From Spinacia oleracea (taxonomy: Eukaryota; Streptophyta; Magnoliopsida; Caryophyllales; Amaranthaceae), in the NCBI RefSeq assembly GCF_020520425.1, contig NC_079487.1:8975501-9039500 (forward strand): a DNA stretch of 64,000 bases, read 5' to 3'. The notes beneath the pieces were generated by a model. It had not been told where the DNA came from and searched no databases. It was given only the letters and a program-made list of their open reading frames with translations. This document shows, one piece after another, positions 13,282-24,021 of this stretch (position 1 is the stretch's first letter; every line of letters starts with the position of its first letter). The position numbers were made by a program, and so were the translations under genes.

Positions 13282-14683
13282 ATGGCTCGAATGCCACTAT
13301 CAAAACGTCAAAATGCCATTGTTTTACTTATTCACTTTATTAGGTTAAGGGATGTGATGATGATGGTATTTTATTTTTACATTATGTCTATACTTGAATC
13401 AATGAAAATACCACGTAAAAAAAATGTGCATTCTGCTAAAAGAACCCTTGTTCGAGGAGTAAAGAATGTAAAGGAGTTTCTTCGAGATGAACTTAGTTGT
13501 TTTGACCAACTTAGAATGGACAACCATACATTTCACACATTATGTCGGTTGCTTCGCGACCATGGTGGCTTAAAAGAATCAAGAAATATGTTTGTGGAAG
13601 AGAGAGTTGCAATTTTTTTGAATATATTAGGTCATGATTTAAAACAAAGGTTGATCGTAAGACGTTTAAGAAGGTCAAAAGAAACTATTACCAGAAACTT
13701 TCGTAAAGTGTTGAGATGTGTTTTGAGATTGCACAAAATCTTAATAAAGACTCCAGAGCCTATCCAGGATGATTGCACGGATGAGAGATGGAAGTGGTTT
13801 AAGGTAGATAAATGTTTTTAGTTAGGTTTCTATTTAGGTAATATTTTTCTTCCATTAGCTAATTTTTTGTTTTATTTTTTTCGGATTGCTTGTAGAACTG
13901 CATAGGGGCTTTAGATGGAACATACATCAAATTGAGGGTTCCAGATATTGACAAACCTAGATATAGAACAAGGAAAGGGGATATAGCAACAAATGTTTTA
14001 GCTGCTTGTTCCATTGATATGCAATTTACTTACTTTTTACCTGGGTGGGAAGGTTCTGCCGCGATTGTAGAATCCTTCGTGATGCTATTAGTAGAAGACA
14101 TCCAATTAAAGTTCCCCGTGGTGAGATATTATCTTTGTAGTTTGACTTTTAAGCTCCATTTAAAATAACTGACTTTAAATAGTTGACTTTTATTAAACGT
14201 TTGACAATATTTATAGGAAATTATTATTTGGTTGATGCTGGGTATACGAATGGGGAAGGCTTTCTTGCCCCATATAGGGGTCAAAGGTATCATCTTAAGG
14301 AATGGAGGGAGGGCTACCAACCAGCTACTCCAGAGGAGTATTTCAACATGAAACACTCGGGTGCTAGAAATGTAATCGAGAGGTGTTTTGGGTTGCTTAA
14401 GATGCGGTGGGCAATACTTAGAAATTGTAGCTTTTATGGTATTGACACGCATGCGGATATTATAAGTGCATGTTGTCTTCTCCATAATCTTATTCGTAGA
14501 GAAATGATATTTGATCCATTTGAACCTTTATTGGATACCGATTTTGGAAGACAATTCATGGATGACGATGATGATGATGATTACATCAATATTCTTGAAA
14601 CGTCTAATGCGTGGACTGTTTGGAGAGATAACCTTGCTCGCCAAATGTTTGACAATTGGCAGCTTCATAGGGTTAGGGTATAA
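13282..14683 (+). pseudogene. PIF/Harbinger transposase (DDE_4, HARBI1/ALP1-like), frameshifted
   Basis: Cut-and-paste transposase of the surrounding element. I read three coding exons: 13282-13803, 13896-14120 and 14217-14683. The start at 13282 follows a likely 5'UTR splice acceptor (TTTATGCAG, 13271-13279). The N-terminal half has the usual helix-turn-helix-like stretch (VEERVAIFLNILGHDLKQR). The catalytic core shows D1 in GALDGTYI (exon 2) and E in RNVIERCFGLLKMRW (exon 3), then the terminal LLHNLIRREM block. At about 14062-14066 the sequence GCCGCGATTGTAGAATCC lacks one base relative to the family AAD(S)R-VL block. The reading frame shifts exactly at the second catalytic Asp; the frame that continues to exon 3 is offset. 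An acidic DDDDDDD run lies near the C-terminus. It is related to host-domesticated ALP1 proteins, but its place between the TIRs makes it a transposon gene. Confidence 0.85.
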
Positions 14684-14829
14684 TGTATGGTACTTCCTCT
14701 CTTTCCATTATTTTTTTGTATGTTTGTTGTGCTTGTTTTCATGTGCATGGGTCTATTTTCATTTGTATATGGGTCTGTTTTCTAGTTGTTTAATTATTAT
14801 TTTTCTCTTGGCATTTGTAGTATTTTAAA

Positions 14830-16912
14830 ATGAATGGAAATGAGAAGAATGCTCCAAGGAGATGGATTGGCGAAGAAGATGATTTGTTGGTCCAATTTCT
14901 AGTTGAAATGAATACAGACGGGAAATGGAAAGCTGAAGGAGGCTTTAAAAGTGGTTATTTGACTCATTTAGAGAAACTATTTGGTGAAAAGATGCCTGAA
15001 GCTAGATTAAGAGCTACAAATATTGATTCAAGGTTGAGTTATTTGAAGAAACGGTTTAATGCATTACTGGAAATCAAGCATAAAGGTAGTGGTTTCGGTT
15101 GGGATGATAATTTGAAGATGGTGACCGGTGATCGTAGTTTGTTTGATGATTGGGCTAAGGTAACTTTCCTCTTCGTCCGCTATCCTGTCTGCTTCTGTTG
15201 CTCACTCTTCTTCCTCTGTTTTTTGTTAATCTGCTCACTCTTCGTCCTCATTTTTGTTAATCTGCTCACTCTTCAATCCTCTTTTAAATTAAAATGGAAG
15301 CAATGCAGTAGTAAACAACTCTACTACTGTGACTGCATTCTGCATTTCGATTTCTACAATATAGCCAATCATAATACAAGTAAAACTGGAACCTTAAAAT
15401 TTTAAACATTGACTACTTTTAACCAAAAAACAATATAGCCAATCATTCCTACCCTTATTACAAGAAGGATCATCAATTATATAAATAAATTAAGAGTAGT
15501 AGTTGCCACTATTTTGCTGTTATATGCAAGTGTTTTCATGGTTAGGATTCTAATCTCTTTTCACTCAAAACCAACACTTATCTAATCTTCACTATTATAT
15601 AAGTCTGACAAGTATCTAACCTCAGATTATAGTGTTTGAATCTGAAAAAGTTCATAGCTTTTGGTTTATATGAATCTGTATCTTTATGATTTTTGTTGGG
15701 TATGTTCTTATGATTATATTGTTGGTATTGGTTGTATGAATCTGAGAAAGTTCATAGCTTTTTTCATGTTTTAGGTGTGAAAGTTCCTAAGTAATTTGCT
15801 CAATATATCATAGAGTATTTAATTGATTCCATATTAGTTTAAGGTTATGTATTGGTTTAAAGGAAGCAATTAAATATTCTGATTATGTATTGGTTTGCGG
15901 TTTATGAAGAGGATATTAAGGTGGATACTATTGAGGTGGGTAGGATGTCTGACTTGGTGAATTCAGGTGGTGAGATTGAATTTTGATGGTAAAGATTGGT
16001 TTTTTAATGATCAGTTGTTCCTAAAAGTCCAATATGAGATAAAAATTATAAGGTAGCTGTAAAAAATGATCACCATGTTAACTGATTTTTATTTTCATGG
16101 TATTTATTTTTGCTAATTGAGTTTATTGGTTTATTAGCAACTGAACAAACAGTGAGTTTATTTACAAAAGGATGTCATATTTTTCCTGTTTTGTGAGATT
16201 ACAAAGTGATAAGCAGATTCTTGCCTCTTGGCCACAAAACAAAATGATTAAATAGTCCTCATATCTTATTAAAATGATTTCATATGTCTTTCACAGTGTT
16301 ATATTGTTGGGTGTTAATCTATGTTTTCTTTTACAGAGTCACAAAGAAGCAAAAGGCTTGTACCGGAAACCATTTCCTTTGTTTGACAATCTTGAAGAAA
16401 TCTTTGCAAAGGACAGAGCAACTGGATTGAAGTCTGCATTGCCATTTGATAGAGATGATCAAGAGAGTGTTCAAGAAACCCCTCAAGAAGCTACATCTAT
16501 AAAGCCAAATGAAGTCGAGGTGTCTACCGAGGTGTCTAATGAAGTATCTACTGAAGTGTCTGGAACTAGTAAAAGGAGTATAGACGAGGGCTCATCTAAG
16601 CAACCAACTAAGAAGAAATTGCGAACGACCAACAAAGAGATTCAAATTGTTCAAAAAAATCTTGAATTAATGATGGGAAAGATGCTGGAGAATAGCAATA
16701 GTCAGATTGACAAGTTGGTAAGTGTTCTTGAAGGCCCCAAAAATGTCAAGATTGGTTTACGTGAAGAGTTAGGGAAAGTTCCCGGCATTTCAAGGGTCAA
16801 TGCTCTTTCTTTGTGTGTTAAGATGACTGAAGATGAGATTGTGATTTTCCGGGACTTGACTGATGATGATGAGAAATATGATTTCCTATCAATGATTTTA
16901 GAAAAATCTTAG
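14830..16912 (+). CDS. Myb/SANT-like protein of the PIF/Harbinger element
   Basis: Two exons, 14830-15159 and 16337-16912, encode about 301 residues; the intron is GT-AG and 1.2 kb. The N-terminal part (RRWIGEEDDLLVQFLVEM ... YLTHLEKLF ... LRATNIDSRLSYLKKRFNAL) is a Myb/SANT-like trihelix domain as found in the second protein of plant PIF/Harbinger elements. The exon 2 start (SHKEAKGLYRKPFPLFDNL) continues that family's conserved tail. A low-complexity Glu/Val/Ser stretch (VEVSTEVSNEVSTEVS) and a basic patch (KQPTKKKLR, possible nuclear signal) follow, then a C-terminal helical region. The family role is binding the transposase, bringing it to the nucleus and contacting the termini. Unlike the neighbouring transposase this gene appears intact. 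Confidence 0.85.
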
Positions 16913-18168
16913 AGGTTTGTATGGGAGATAATTTTGATCTTAGACTTTCAGTTTGTAATTAATTTGACTTTGACATTGTGCCATCTTGGACTTTTTTGAC
17001 ATTTGAGTAATTTATTTGGTGATGTTTTATTTTTATTATTGTGTTTGGTTAATATAATGTTATATAGAGGAATATTTTTTTAGTTTTTGCAGCTGATTAA
17101 ACACAGGAATACTATGTTATACAGGAATATTGTATACACAGCAACTGTTTCACCCATACCAAACCCATTATTTTTTAAGCCCATTATTTATTACCCTCAT
17201 ACCAAACCCTTGGAATTTTTATGCCCAGTATAAGTTTCCCCCAATATTAGTACTCCCTTAACAGTTGCAGCCTAATCATTACCCCCTTAACTATTGTGCT
17301 AAATCCAGGCGGGCCCTGAGTATGAACAATGGGGGAGAGTCTTGCCGGAAAACTTGTACTCCTAGAATGATACAAGACGTTGTTTCATTCTTCTTTTATG
17401 CCGTTGTGCATTGGAATTCCTGTCGGTATGGCCCGACTGTCGGTAGTAGCCCGACTTATTTTGGTGTATGGTTGGCTCCCATCACCCTTTTCTTTCCTTT
17501 TGAGGATATTTTACTTTACTCGTTCGAAGCTACATTTTATTAAACTGTGAGTCAAGAGTCGTGTCAAGTGTCGAGTCTTGTCTCCATGTTTGTTTGTTTA
17601 TTATATGGCTTTTGCATGTGGATTATTTTATTTGTCGAGTGAAGCATGTTAGTATTGAATGTTATTCTAGCTTGTTCGTACTCAGCTTTTGCTGACTTCG
17701 TGCTTCATGTCTTCTGGTCATGGCCTTTGCCTTAATGACCCTATGATGATCCATAAATTGCATTTGCGTTGTTGGGGAGTAGATTTTTAATAAGCAGGTT
17801 TGTAGAGATAACTTGCGGGAGAAGTTATCATGGGAATCGTGTTGAGAGTTTAATTCTTCCGTATTTTATAAACTCTATTTATAGTCATGACTACTACTTA
17901 TAGTTAATGGATTTTGAAATACTTTTACTTTGGTTTTGGGCCTCGATGGTTCCAGTTTGTTTTAACGGTCATTAACTATATAATTTGTTTTGAAAGTTAG
18001 TTAATTCCGCTGCGTAATTCTGGTAAATAGCCTTAGCCGTTATCGCGGTGGCGGTAATATCTTGGTAATTCCTGTGTTTTAAGTCTTAAAATGTTTTATT
18101 AAAAGCAAGGAATTATTAGGGTGTTACAATTACTCACTTTGACAAGAATCTACAGTAAATGGGAACAT

Positions 18169-18205
<37 letters not shown>

Positions 18206-18255
18206 AGAGGGAGTAGCTCTTTTGATTTTGTTAATTGAAGTCATATTAAAAGAGA

Positions 18256-18886
18256 CTAGTCTTACATGCACGCGACGCGTGCGAATATAAGAAAAAAATA
18301 TTTGCATTATTATATCTTAGCCTCAAATAACACAATTCTTTATAGAATGTCTTATGGTCATTCTCGTGCTCATTGCTCTACAAAGTTTGTAAAACGGGTG
18401 ACGACTATAGCGGCGACAAGAGATCAAGATAAGAAGTGGGTATTAGACTGTCTGGTGGGAGGTTGTGACTTTGTGAGTAGAGGGGCTGACAGTTACAAAA
18501 GGAGGCTTGATATGATAGCAAACAAAAATTGTACCCTGTAAAAATTAAGGAGAGAATACAAGGATTACAAATTTAAGGGAGAGAGAAATAAGGGTTTCAT
18601 AAATTATGAAGGAGAAATTTAAAGATTCAAAATTAAGATGGTTGAACATTATTTTAAATATTTTGTTGACTTTTGGCTGTCACATTGCAAATCCTAAAAT
18701 ATGAAAGATTTTATGCATTAGTTACATTGAAGTTCTTTATTTGAAATACAACATTAAATAATTAGTTTTTTGAATTAATTAAATTAAATTGTGAACTTAC
18801 CAAGTGTATTAAATTCTATTCTATATGGGGGACACCAAAATACTATTTACTAAAATGACATTAAGAGTTCCTTTATATAATAGAGA
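18256..18886 (-). mobile_element. Non-autonomous Helitron (631 bp)
   Basis: On the minus strand it begins TCTCTATTATATAAAGG (plus 18886 downward) after A. It ends with a 7-bp-arm hairpin GCACGCG-T-CGCGTGC, eight bases and CTAG, followed by T (plus 18256/18255). Insertion between A and T, a TC start, a 3' hairpin and a CTAG end are the defining Helitron signs. There is no Rep/helicase. A 91-codon open frame on the plus strand (18266-18541) has no recognisable domain and is probably chance. Confidence 0.8.
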
Positions 18887-19275
18887 TTGAAATTCAGTCG
18901 CATATCATCTTGTTTGTTTGTTGCCATATGGGGTTTAACAAATTTGGAAAAATCATTGTCCCAAAAAATCTTCTCGTACGTACTGATGGATAAATTATTA
19001 ATATCTTTTTTGTTGAGAAAAGAATAAGTTATCAATATAAGATACTAAATTTTCCCTAAAAAAATAAAATAAATAAAAGCTAAATGAGACCAATCTAATC
19101 ACTCTTTCTTACTGTTGGTAGAACTGACATCATTCTCGAGTTTGCACAAAGGAGCACTAACAAGCTAGGTGGCAGATAAATTAGCCAAGATTAGTAGAAC
19201 ATAGATAATCCGTAATAGATAGATGTGATGTAGTTCATTTTGAACAACCTCTTAGTTTGTTATGGACATTTTGTT
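18887..19275. other. Intergenic stretch, nothing recognised
   Basis: AT-rich sequence between the Helitron and the hAT-type element. No gene, RNA or repeat end could be identified on either strand. Confidence 0.5.
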
Positions 19276-19649
19276 TAGAGCTGATCATGGGCGGGGTAAC
19301 CCGTTAGACCCGGCCCGCTCGGCCCGCTAAAATAGCGGGCTTGGGCAAAGCATTTTTTTAAAAAAAATTGAACGTTGGAAGGGCTAGGCCCGGCCCGTTA
19401 ATAAAAATGGACGGATTACGGCACACAAAATTTATTAACAGGCAAGCCCACCCAGCCCGCTAAATTAAAATAAACTTACTTACAATTCTAATGGTAGAAC
19501 ATTATAGGTTTCTAGAGTATCTAATTAATGATTTTCTATTGCCTAAAAGAAACCCTAAAGCCCAAAGGCAATCTAACGTACTAACACTTTCATTTCACAA
19601 AAAAGCCGCCACCCACCCTTAGGCCCTGTTCTTCTGAACTTTATTTGGC

Positions 19650-19816
19650 TGAACTGAACTGAACTGAACTGAACTGAACTGAATGGAGCTGAACTGAACT
19701 AAACTGAACTAAACTTAATGGAGCTGAACTGAACTTAATGGAGCTGAACTAAACTGAACTGAACTGAACTTAATGGAGCTGAACTGAATCAAACTGAATG
19801 AAACTGAATGAATAAT
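19650..19816. repeat. GAACT pentamer repeat, left subterminal zone
   Basis: Runs of (CTGAA)n interrupted by TTAATGGAGCTGAACTGAAC units. The same motif family recurs at the right end of the Tourist-type element, also in the plus-strand sense, so it is not simply an inverted repeat. Confidence 0.85.
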
Positions 19817-19821
19817 AAATA

Positions 19822-21329
19822 CTCCCTCCATTCCTTTTTGTTGTTCTCATTTCCTTTTTTGGCATTTCTTTTTGTTGTTCCCCTACTGAATCTTTACTAT
19901 TTTTGGCCATAGTTTTTTTACCAATTTACCCTAAGATTCCCCACTATTTACCAAAAAACCCTAAGATTCTACCCTTTTTCCACCCTCTTTTTCCCCACCA
20001 CCCTTATTTAATTAATTTCCCATCCCCCATAACCCCACCCCACTACCGTCACTTTCACTCTCTCTCACCTCTCTGATTTCACTCTCTCTCACCTCCGATT
20101 TCACTCTCTCTCACCTCACTGATTTCTCTCTCTCTCTTCAACCTCCTTTCATTTTTCTCTCTCTCCTCCTTCCTTCTCTGTTTCGATTGCTGATACCCTC
20201 AAGAACATCAAAGATGTTCTTCATTTTCATATTCCTCCTCTCACTTTTCTCTCTCTCCTCCTTCCTCTCTCACTTTTCTCTCTCCTCGTTCAATATCGCC
20301 GCCACCACCACCACAACTCCGCCACCGCCACCACCACCCGAAAAAGCTGTAGAATACGTATTATGGTTTTAGATGGTGAAATTCGACCACGAAAACCCTA
20401 GATCTAGAGTTTTCATGGTCGAATTTGACCTCTAAATCCTCAAAATCGTGAAATTGAGATCAATTGGGTATTTATTTATTTTTGTATTCACGTTTCAAAT
20501 TTTTAGGGTTTTTTTTTTTTGCGAACTTATGACGAATTTCTGGGTTGTTTTTTTGGTTGATTTTGGTCGAGTTTTTGGTTTAATTTTTGTCGAATTTTTG
20601 GTTGATTTTGGACGAACTTTTTGCCGAAATTTTTGTCGAATTTCGGGTTGAATGTTCTCGAATTTTGGTTTGATTTTGGTCGATTTTTTGGGGTTTATTT
20701 TGGTCTAAATTTGGGTTGAATTATCTCGATTTTCTTGTCTAATTTTTGGGTTGATTTTGGTTGAACTTTCTCGAATTTCTGGGTTTAATTTTGGTTGAAT
20801 TTGTTCGATTTGGGTTTAAGATTTGGGTTTAATTTCTGGGTTTAATTTTCTGGGTTGAATTTCTGGGTTTAATTTTCTGGGTTTAATTTGTTCGATTTGG
20901 GTTGAATTTTCCTGATTTTCTGGGTTGAATATGTTCGTATTTATGGGTTGAATTGTGCTCGAATTTGTTCACGAATTTGTGAGTTATTGAAGTCTAAATT
21001 TCTGGGTTTTTGTTGGATTTTCTTATTTTTTGGTTATATTTTAAATCGAATTTTCTGGTTCGATTTAGTGGTTCGATTTAGAGTTGTTCTAATTTTGTTC
21101 TTTTTCTGGTTCGATTTTAATCTGATTATTTTGTTATGAAATATCTCTCATTTATCTTATTTATTTAATATTTTCTCTCTCCTTACTTTATTTTAAATAT
21201 ATAATCTCTTACACACAATCATTATTCTTACACCCAATCATTACTCTTATCCCAATACAAACAAAGATTCAGTTTTCTTAAAAACCCCCCAACATTCTTT
21301 ATGGGAACAACATAAAGTAATGGAGGGAG
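19822..21329. mobile_element. Large mariner/Stowaway-type element (1,508 bp)
   Basis: It starts CTCCCTCCATTCC and ends with the matching TAATGGAGGGAG, with TA on both sides (19820-19821, 21330-21331). The next bases also mirror each other (TTGTTGTTCTC versus GGGAACAACA). It is much longer than a typical MITE. Its interior looks like a transcribed-gene leader: CT-rich leader (20050-20180), a Pro/Thr-rich short frame (20187-20372), an inverted ACCCTAGATCTAGAGTTTT patch near 20395, then about 600 bp of degenerate TTGGGTTGAATTTT repeats (20515-21130). No transposase frame. Capture of host sequence is an inference. Confidence 0.75.
20515..21130. repeat. Degenerate tandem repeat inside mariner-type element
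   Basis: Recurring units such as TTTTTGGTTGATTTTGGTCG and TTCTGGGTTTAATTTTC of about 18-30 bp, imperfectly phased. They create short hydrophobic Phe/Val/Leu frames on the plus strand that should not be taken for genes. Confidence 0.7.
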
Positions 21330-21331
21330 TA

Positions 21332-23460
21332 GTAAATAATAAATAATAAATAATAAATAATAAATAATAAATAATAAATAATAAATAATAAATAATAAAT
21401 AATAAATAATAAATAATAAATAATAAATAATAATAATAAATAATAAATAATAAATAGAAATAATAAATAATAAATAATAAATAATAAATAATAAATAATA
21501 AATATAATAATAAATAATAAATAATAAATAATAAATAATAAATAATAATAATAAATAATAAATAATAAATATAAAATAATAAAATAATAAATAATAAATA
21601 ATAAATAATAAATAATAAATAATAAATAATAATAATAAATAATAAATAATAAATAATAAATAAAAATAATAAATAATAAATAATAATAATAATAATAAAT
21701 ATAAATAATAAATAATACATAATAAATAATAAATAATAATAATAAATAATAAATAATAATAATAAATAATAAATAATAAATATAAATAATAAATAATAAA
21801 TAATAAATAATAAATAATAAATAATAAATAATAAATATAAATAATAATAATAAATAATAAATAATAATAATAAATAATAAATAATAAATAATAATAATAA
21901 ATAATAAATAATAAATAAATAATAATAATAAATAATAAATAATAAATAATAAATAATAATAATAAATAATAAATAATAAATAATAATATAAATAATAAAT
22001 AATAAATAATAAATAATAAATAATAAATAATAAATAATAAATAATAATAATAAATAAAAAAATAATAATATAATAAATAATAAATAATAAATAATAAATA
22101 ATAAATAATAAAATAATAAATAATAAATAATAATAATAAATAATAAATAATAAATAATAAATAATAAATAATAAATAATAAATAATAAATATAAATAATA
22201 AATAATAAATAATAAATAATAAAATAATAATAATAAATAATAAATAATAAATAATAAATAATAAATAATAAATAATAAATAATAAATAATAATAATAATA
22301 AATAATAATAATAAATAATAAATAATAAATAATAAATAATAAATAATAAATAATAAATAATAAATAATAAATAATAAATAATAATAATAAATAATAAATA
22401 ATAAATAATAAATAATAAATAATAAATAATAAATAATAAATAATAAATAATAAATAATAAATAATAAATAATAAATAATAAATAATAAATAATAAATAAT
22501 AAATAATAAATAATAAATAATAAATAATAAATAATAAATAATAAATAATAAATAATAATAATAAATAATAAATATAAATAATAAATAATAATAATATAAT
22601 AATAAATAATAAATAATAAATAATAATAGATAAATAATAAATAATAAATAAGAAATAATAATAATAATAATAAATAATAAATAATAAATAATAATAATAA
22701 TATAAATAATAATAATAAATAATAAATAATAAATAATAAATAATAAATAATAAATAATAAATAATAAATAATAAATACTACCTCCGTTCCTAAATGATCT
22801 TTACGGTTACTATTTGCACGGTAATTAAGGAATTTTGGTGAACATGTGATGGTGGGGGTAACAAATGGAAAATGAGTGGCTATAAATTGTCCAACAATGT
22901 GAGTGGGTGGAAACTAATATTAAAGTATTGTGAGTGGGTAAGTTATGGTGGGCCAAATAGGAGTAAAAATGGAATAAAGTAGGAGTGTAAAGAACTTTCA
23001 GGAACGGACTAAAACGGAAAGCGTAAAGAACTTTTAGGAACGGAGGTAGTAATAAATAATAAATAATAAATAATAAATAATAAATAATAAATAATAAATA
23101 ATAAATAATAAATAATAAATAATAAATAATAAATAATAAATAACAAATAACAAATAACAAATAATAAATAACAAATAATAAATAATAAATAATTAATAAT
23201 AAATAACAAATAACAAATAATAAATAACAAATAATAAATAACAAATTACAAATAACAAATAACAAATAATAAATAACAAATAATAAATAATAAATAATAA
23301 ATAACAAATAACAAATAATAAATAACAAATAATAAATAATAAATAATAAATAATAAATAATAAATAATAAATAATAAATAATAAATAATAAATAATAAAT
23401 AATAAATAATAAATAATAAATAATAAATAATAAATAATAAATAATAAATGAATAATAAAT
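21332..23460. repeat. Very long (AAATAAT)n microsatellite
   Basis: A heptamer TAAATAA repeats almost without interruption from 21332 to 22775 and again from 23052 to about 23460. Occasional shorter TAA units reset the phase. Between 23140 and 23330 a variant with C (AAATAAC) is common. A Stowaway MITE (22778-23049) splits the array. AT-rich decayed satellite-like sequence continues to about 23740. Long Tyr/Leu/Ile frames on the minus strand are pure repeat translation. Confidence 0.95.
22778..23049. mobile_element. Stowaway MITE inside the microsatellite (272 bp)
   Basis: It starts CTACCTCCGTTCCTAAA and ends TTTAGGAACGGAGGTAG, flanked by TA on both sides (22776-22777, 23050-23051). Ends match over 17 bp and the interior has no coding sequence. 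A second copy of the inner end (AAAGAACTTTCAGGAACGGA) lies just inside the right end. Confidence 0.9.
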
Positions 23461-23774
23461 AATAAAATAATAAAATAATAAAATAATAAAATAATAAAAA
23501 TAATAAATAATTAGTAATTAGTAATTAGTAATTAATAATAAATATAATGTTAATATTTATAACAATACTCATAATAATAAATAATAACTACAATAATCAT
23601 ATTTATTTATTAATAACAATAATTACATATAATAGTAATATAATAATAGTAATATTTAAGTAATAATAAGGATAATAATAATTATTATTATATATATAAG
23701 TAATAAATGTCAATTTTAATTGCAATATCAAGAATAAAAATAATTACAAAGAAAGATGAATCCGTTCTTTTGAA

Positions 23775-23925
23775 CTGAACTGAATTGAACTGAATGAAGC
23801 TGAACTGAACTGAACTTAATGGAGCTGAACTGAATTGAACTGAACTTAACTTAATGGAGCTGAACTGAATTGAACCGAACTGAACTTAATGGAGCTGAAC
23901 TGAACTGAACTAAACTTAATAGAAT
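23775..23925. repeat. GAACT pentamer repeat, right subterminal zone
   Basis: GAACTGAACT runs with TTAATGGAGCT spacers, matching the zone at 19650-19816. Confidence 0.85.
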
Positions 23926-23960
23926 TGCAAAAAAGTCCAAAAGAACAGGGCCTTAGTCCT

Positions 23961-24021
23961 CCTTCTTCTTCTTCTTCTTCTTCTTCTTCTTCTTCTTCTT
24001 CTTCTTCTTCTTCTTCTTCTT
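23961..24021. repeat. (TTC)n microsatellite
   Basis: About 20 units of TTC/CTT in the right arm of the hAT-type MITE. Confidence 0.9.

Larger units (their letters stand above)
11910..17316 (+). mobile_element. PIF/Harbinger DNA transposon, complete ends, two genes
   Basis: Perfect 14-bp terminal inverted repeats GGGCCCGCCTGGAT lie at 11910-11923 and 17303-17316. They are flanked by a 3-bp duplication TGA (11907-11909 and 17317-17319), the length expected for PIF/Harbinger (usual target TWA). Inside, both genes lie on the plus strand: a DDE transposase (13282-14683) and a Myb/SANT-like protein (14830-16912), the standard autonomous two-gene layout. It sits within the Gypsy-type LTR, whose sequence resumes at 17317. 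The transposase frame is broken, so present autonomy is doubtful. Confidence 0.9.
8236..18128 (+). mobile_element. Long Gypsy-type solo LTR (itself interrupted twice)
   Basis: Three pieces (8236-8716, 10264-11909, 17317-18128) total about 2.9 kb of LTR-like sequence. The right end ...AGGGTGTTACA reads as TGTAACACCC on the other strand, a frequent start or end of plant Gypsy LTRs. The left end TATAATACCTCG looks like TGTAATACC with one G to A change. Flanking five-base sequences ATTTC (8231-8235) and ATTAC (18129-18133) differ at one base and could be the target duplication. A TATA box lies at 8596-8604. No internal Gypsy genes are present, hence solo LTR or a non-autonomous derivative. The left boundary and superfamily are inferences. 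Confidence 0.55.
8014..18213. mobile_element. Stowaway/mariner MITE split in two by a Gypsy-type LTR
   Basis: The left arm (8014-8235) starts CTCCCTCCGT after TA at 8012-8013. The right arm (18129-18213) ends AGAGGGAG before TA at 18214-18215. The arms are imperfect inverted repeats: the left CTCCCTCCGT(T)n ATGTATCCACTT mirrors the right AAATGGGAACATAAAA...CCAGAGGGAG, the latter with an AT microsatellite expanded in it (about 18174-18200). Without the inserted LTR it is roughly 300 bp. No coding sequence. Confidence 0.6.
19622..23952. mobile_element. Tourist/PIF-type element swollen by insertions
   Basis: Ends GGCCCTGTTCTTCTGAACTT (from 19622) and AAGTCCAAAAGAACAGGGCC (to 23952) are inverted repeats flanked by TTA on both sides (19619-19621, 23953-23955), the PIF/Harbinger target. 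Both subterminal zones (about 19650-19816 and 23775-23925) are built of GAACT pentamers interspersed with TAATGGAGCT. The centre is filled by a mariner-type element, a large microsatellite and a second MITE. No transposase. Confidence 0.85.

Noticed and set aside
18266..18541. 91-codon plus-strand frame with some Cys/Arg content
   Set aside because: It lies inside a non-autonomous Helitron, runs opposite to that element, and shows no recognisable domain. Some transposase DNA-binding likeness was considered but is too weak.
21247..23328. Long Tyr/Leu/Ile-rich open frames on the minus strand
   Set aside because: They are direct translations of the AAATAAT heptamer array; no start context, domain or codon structure supports a gene.
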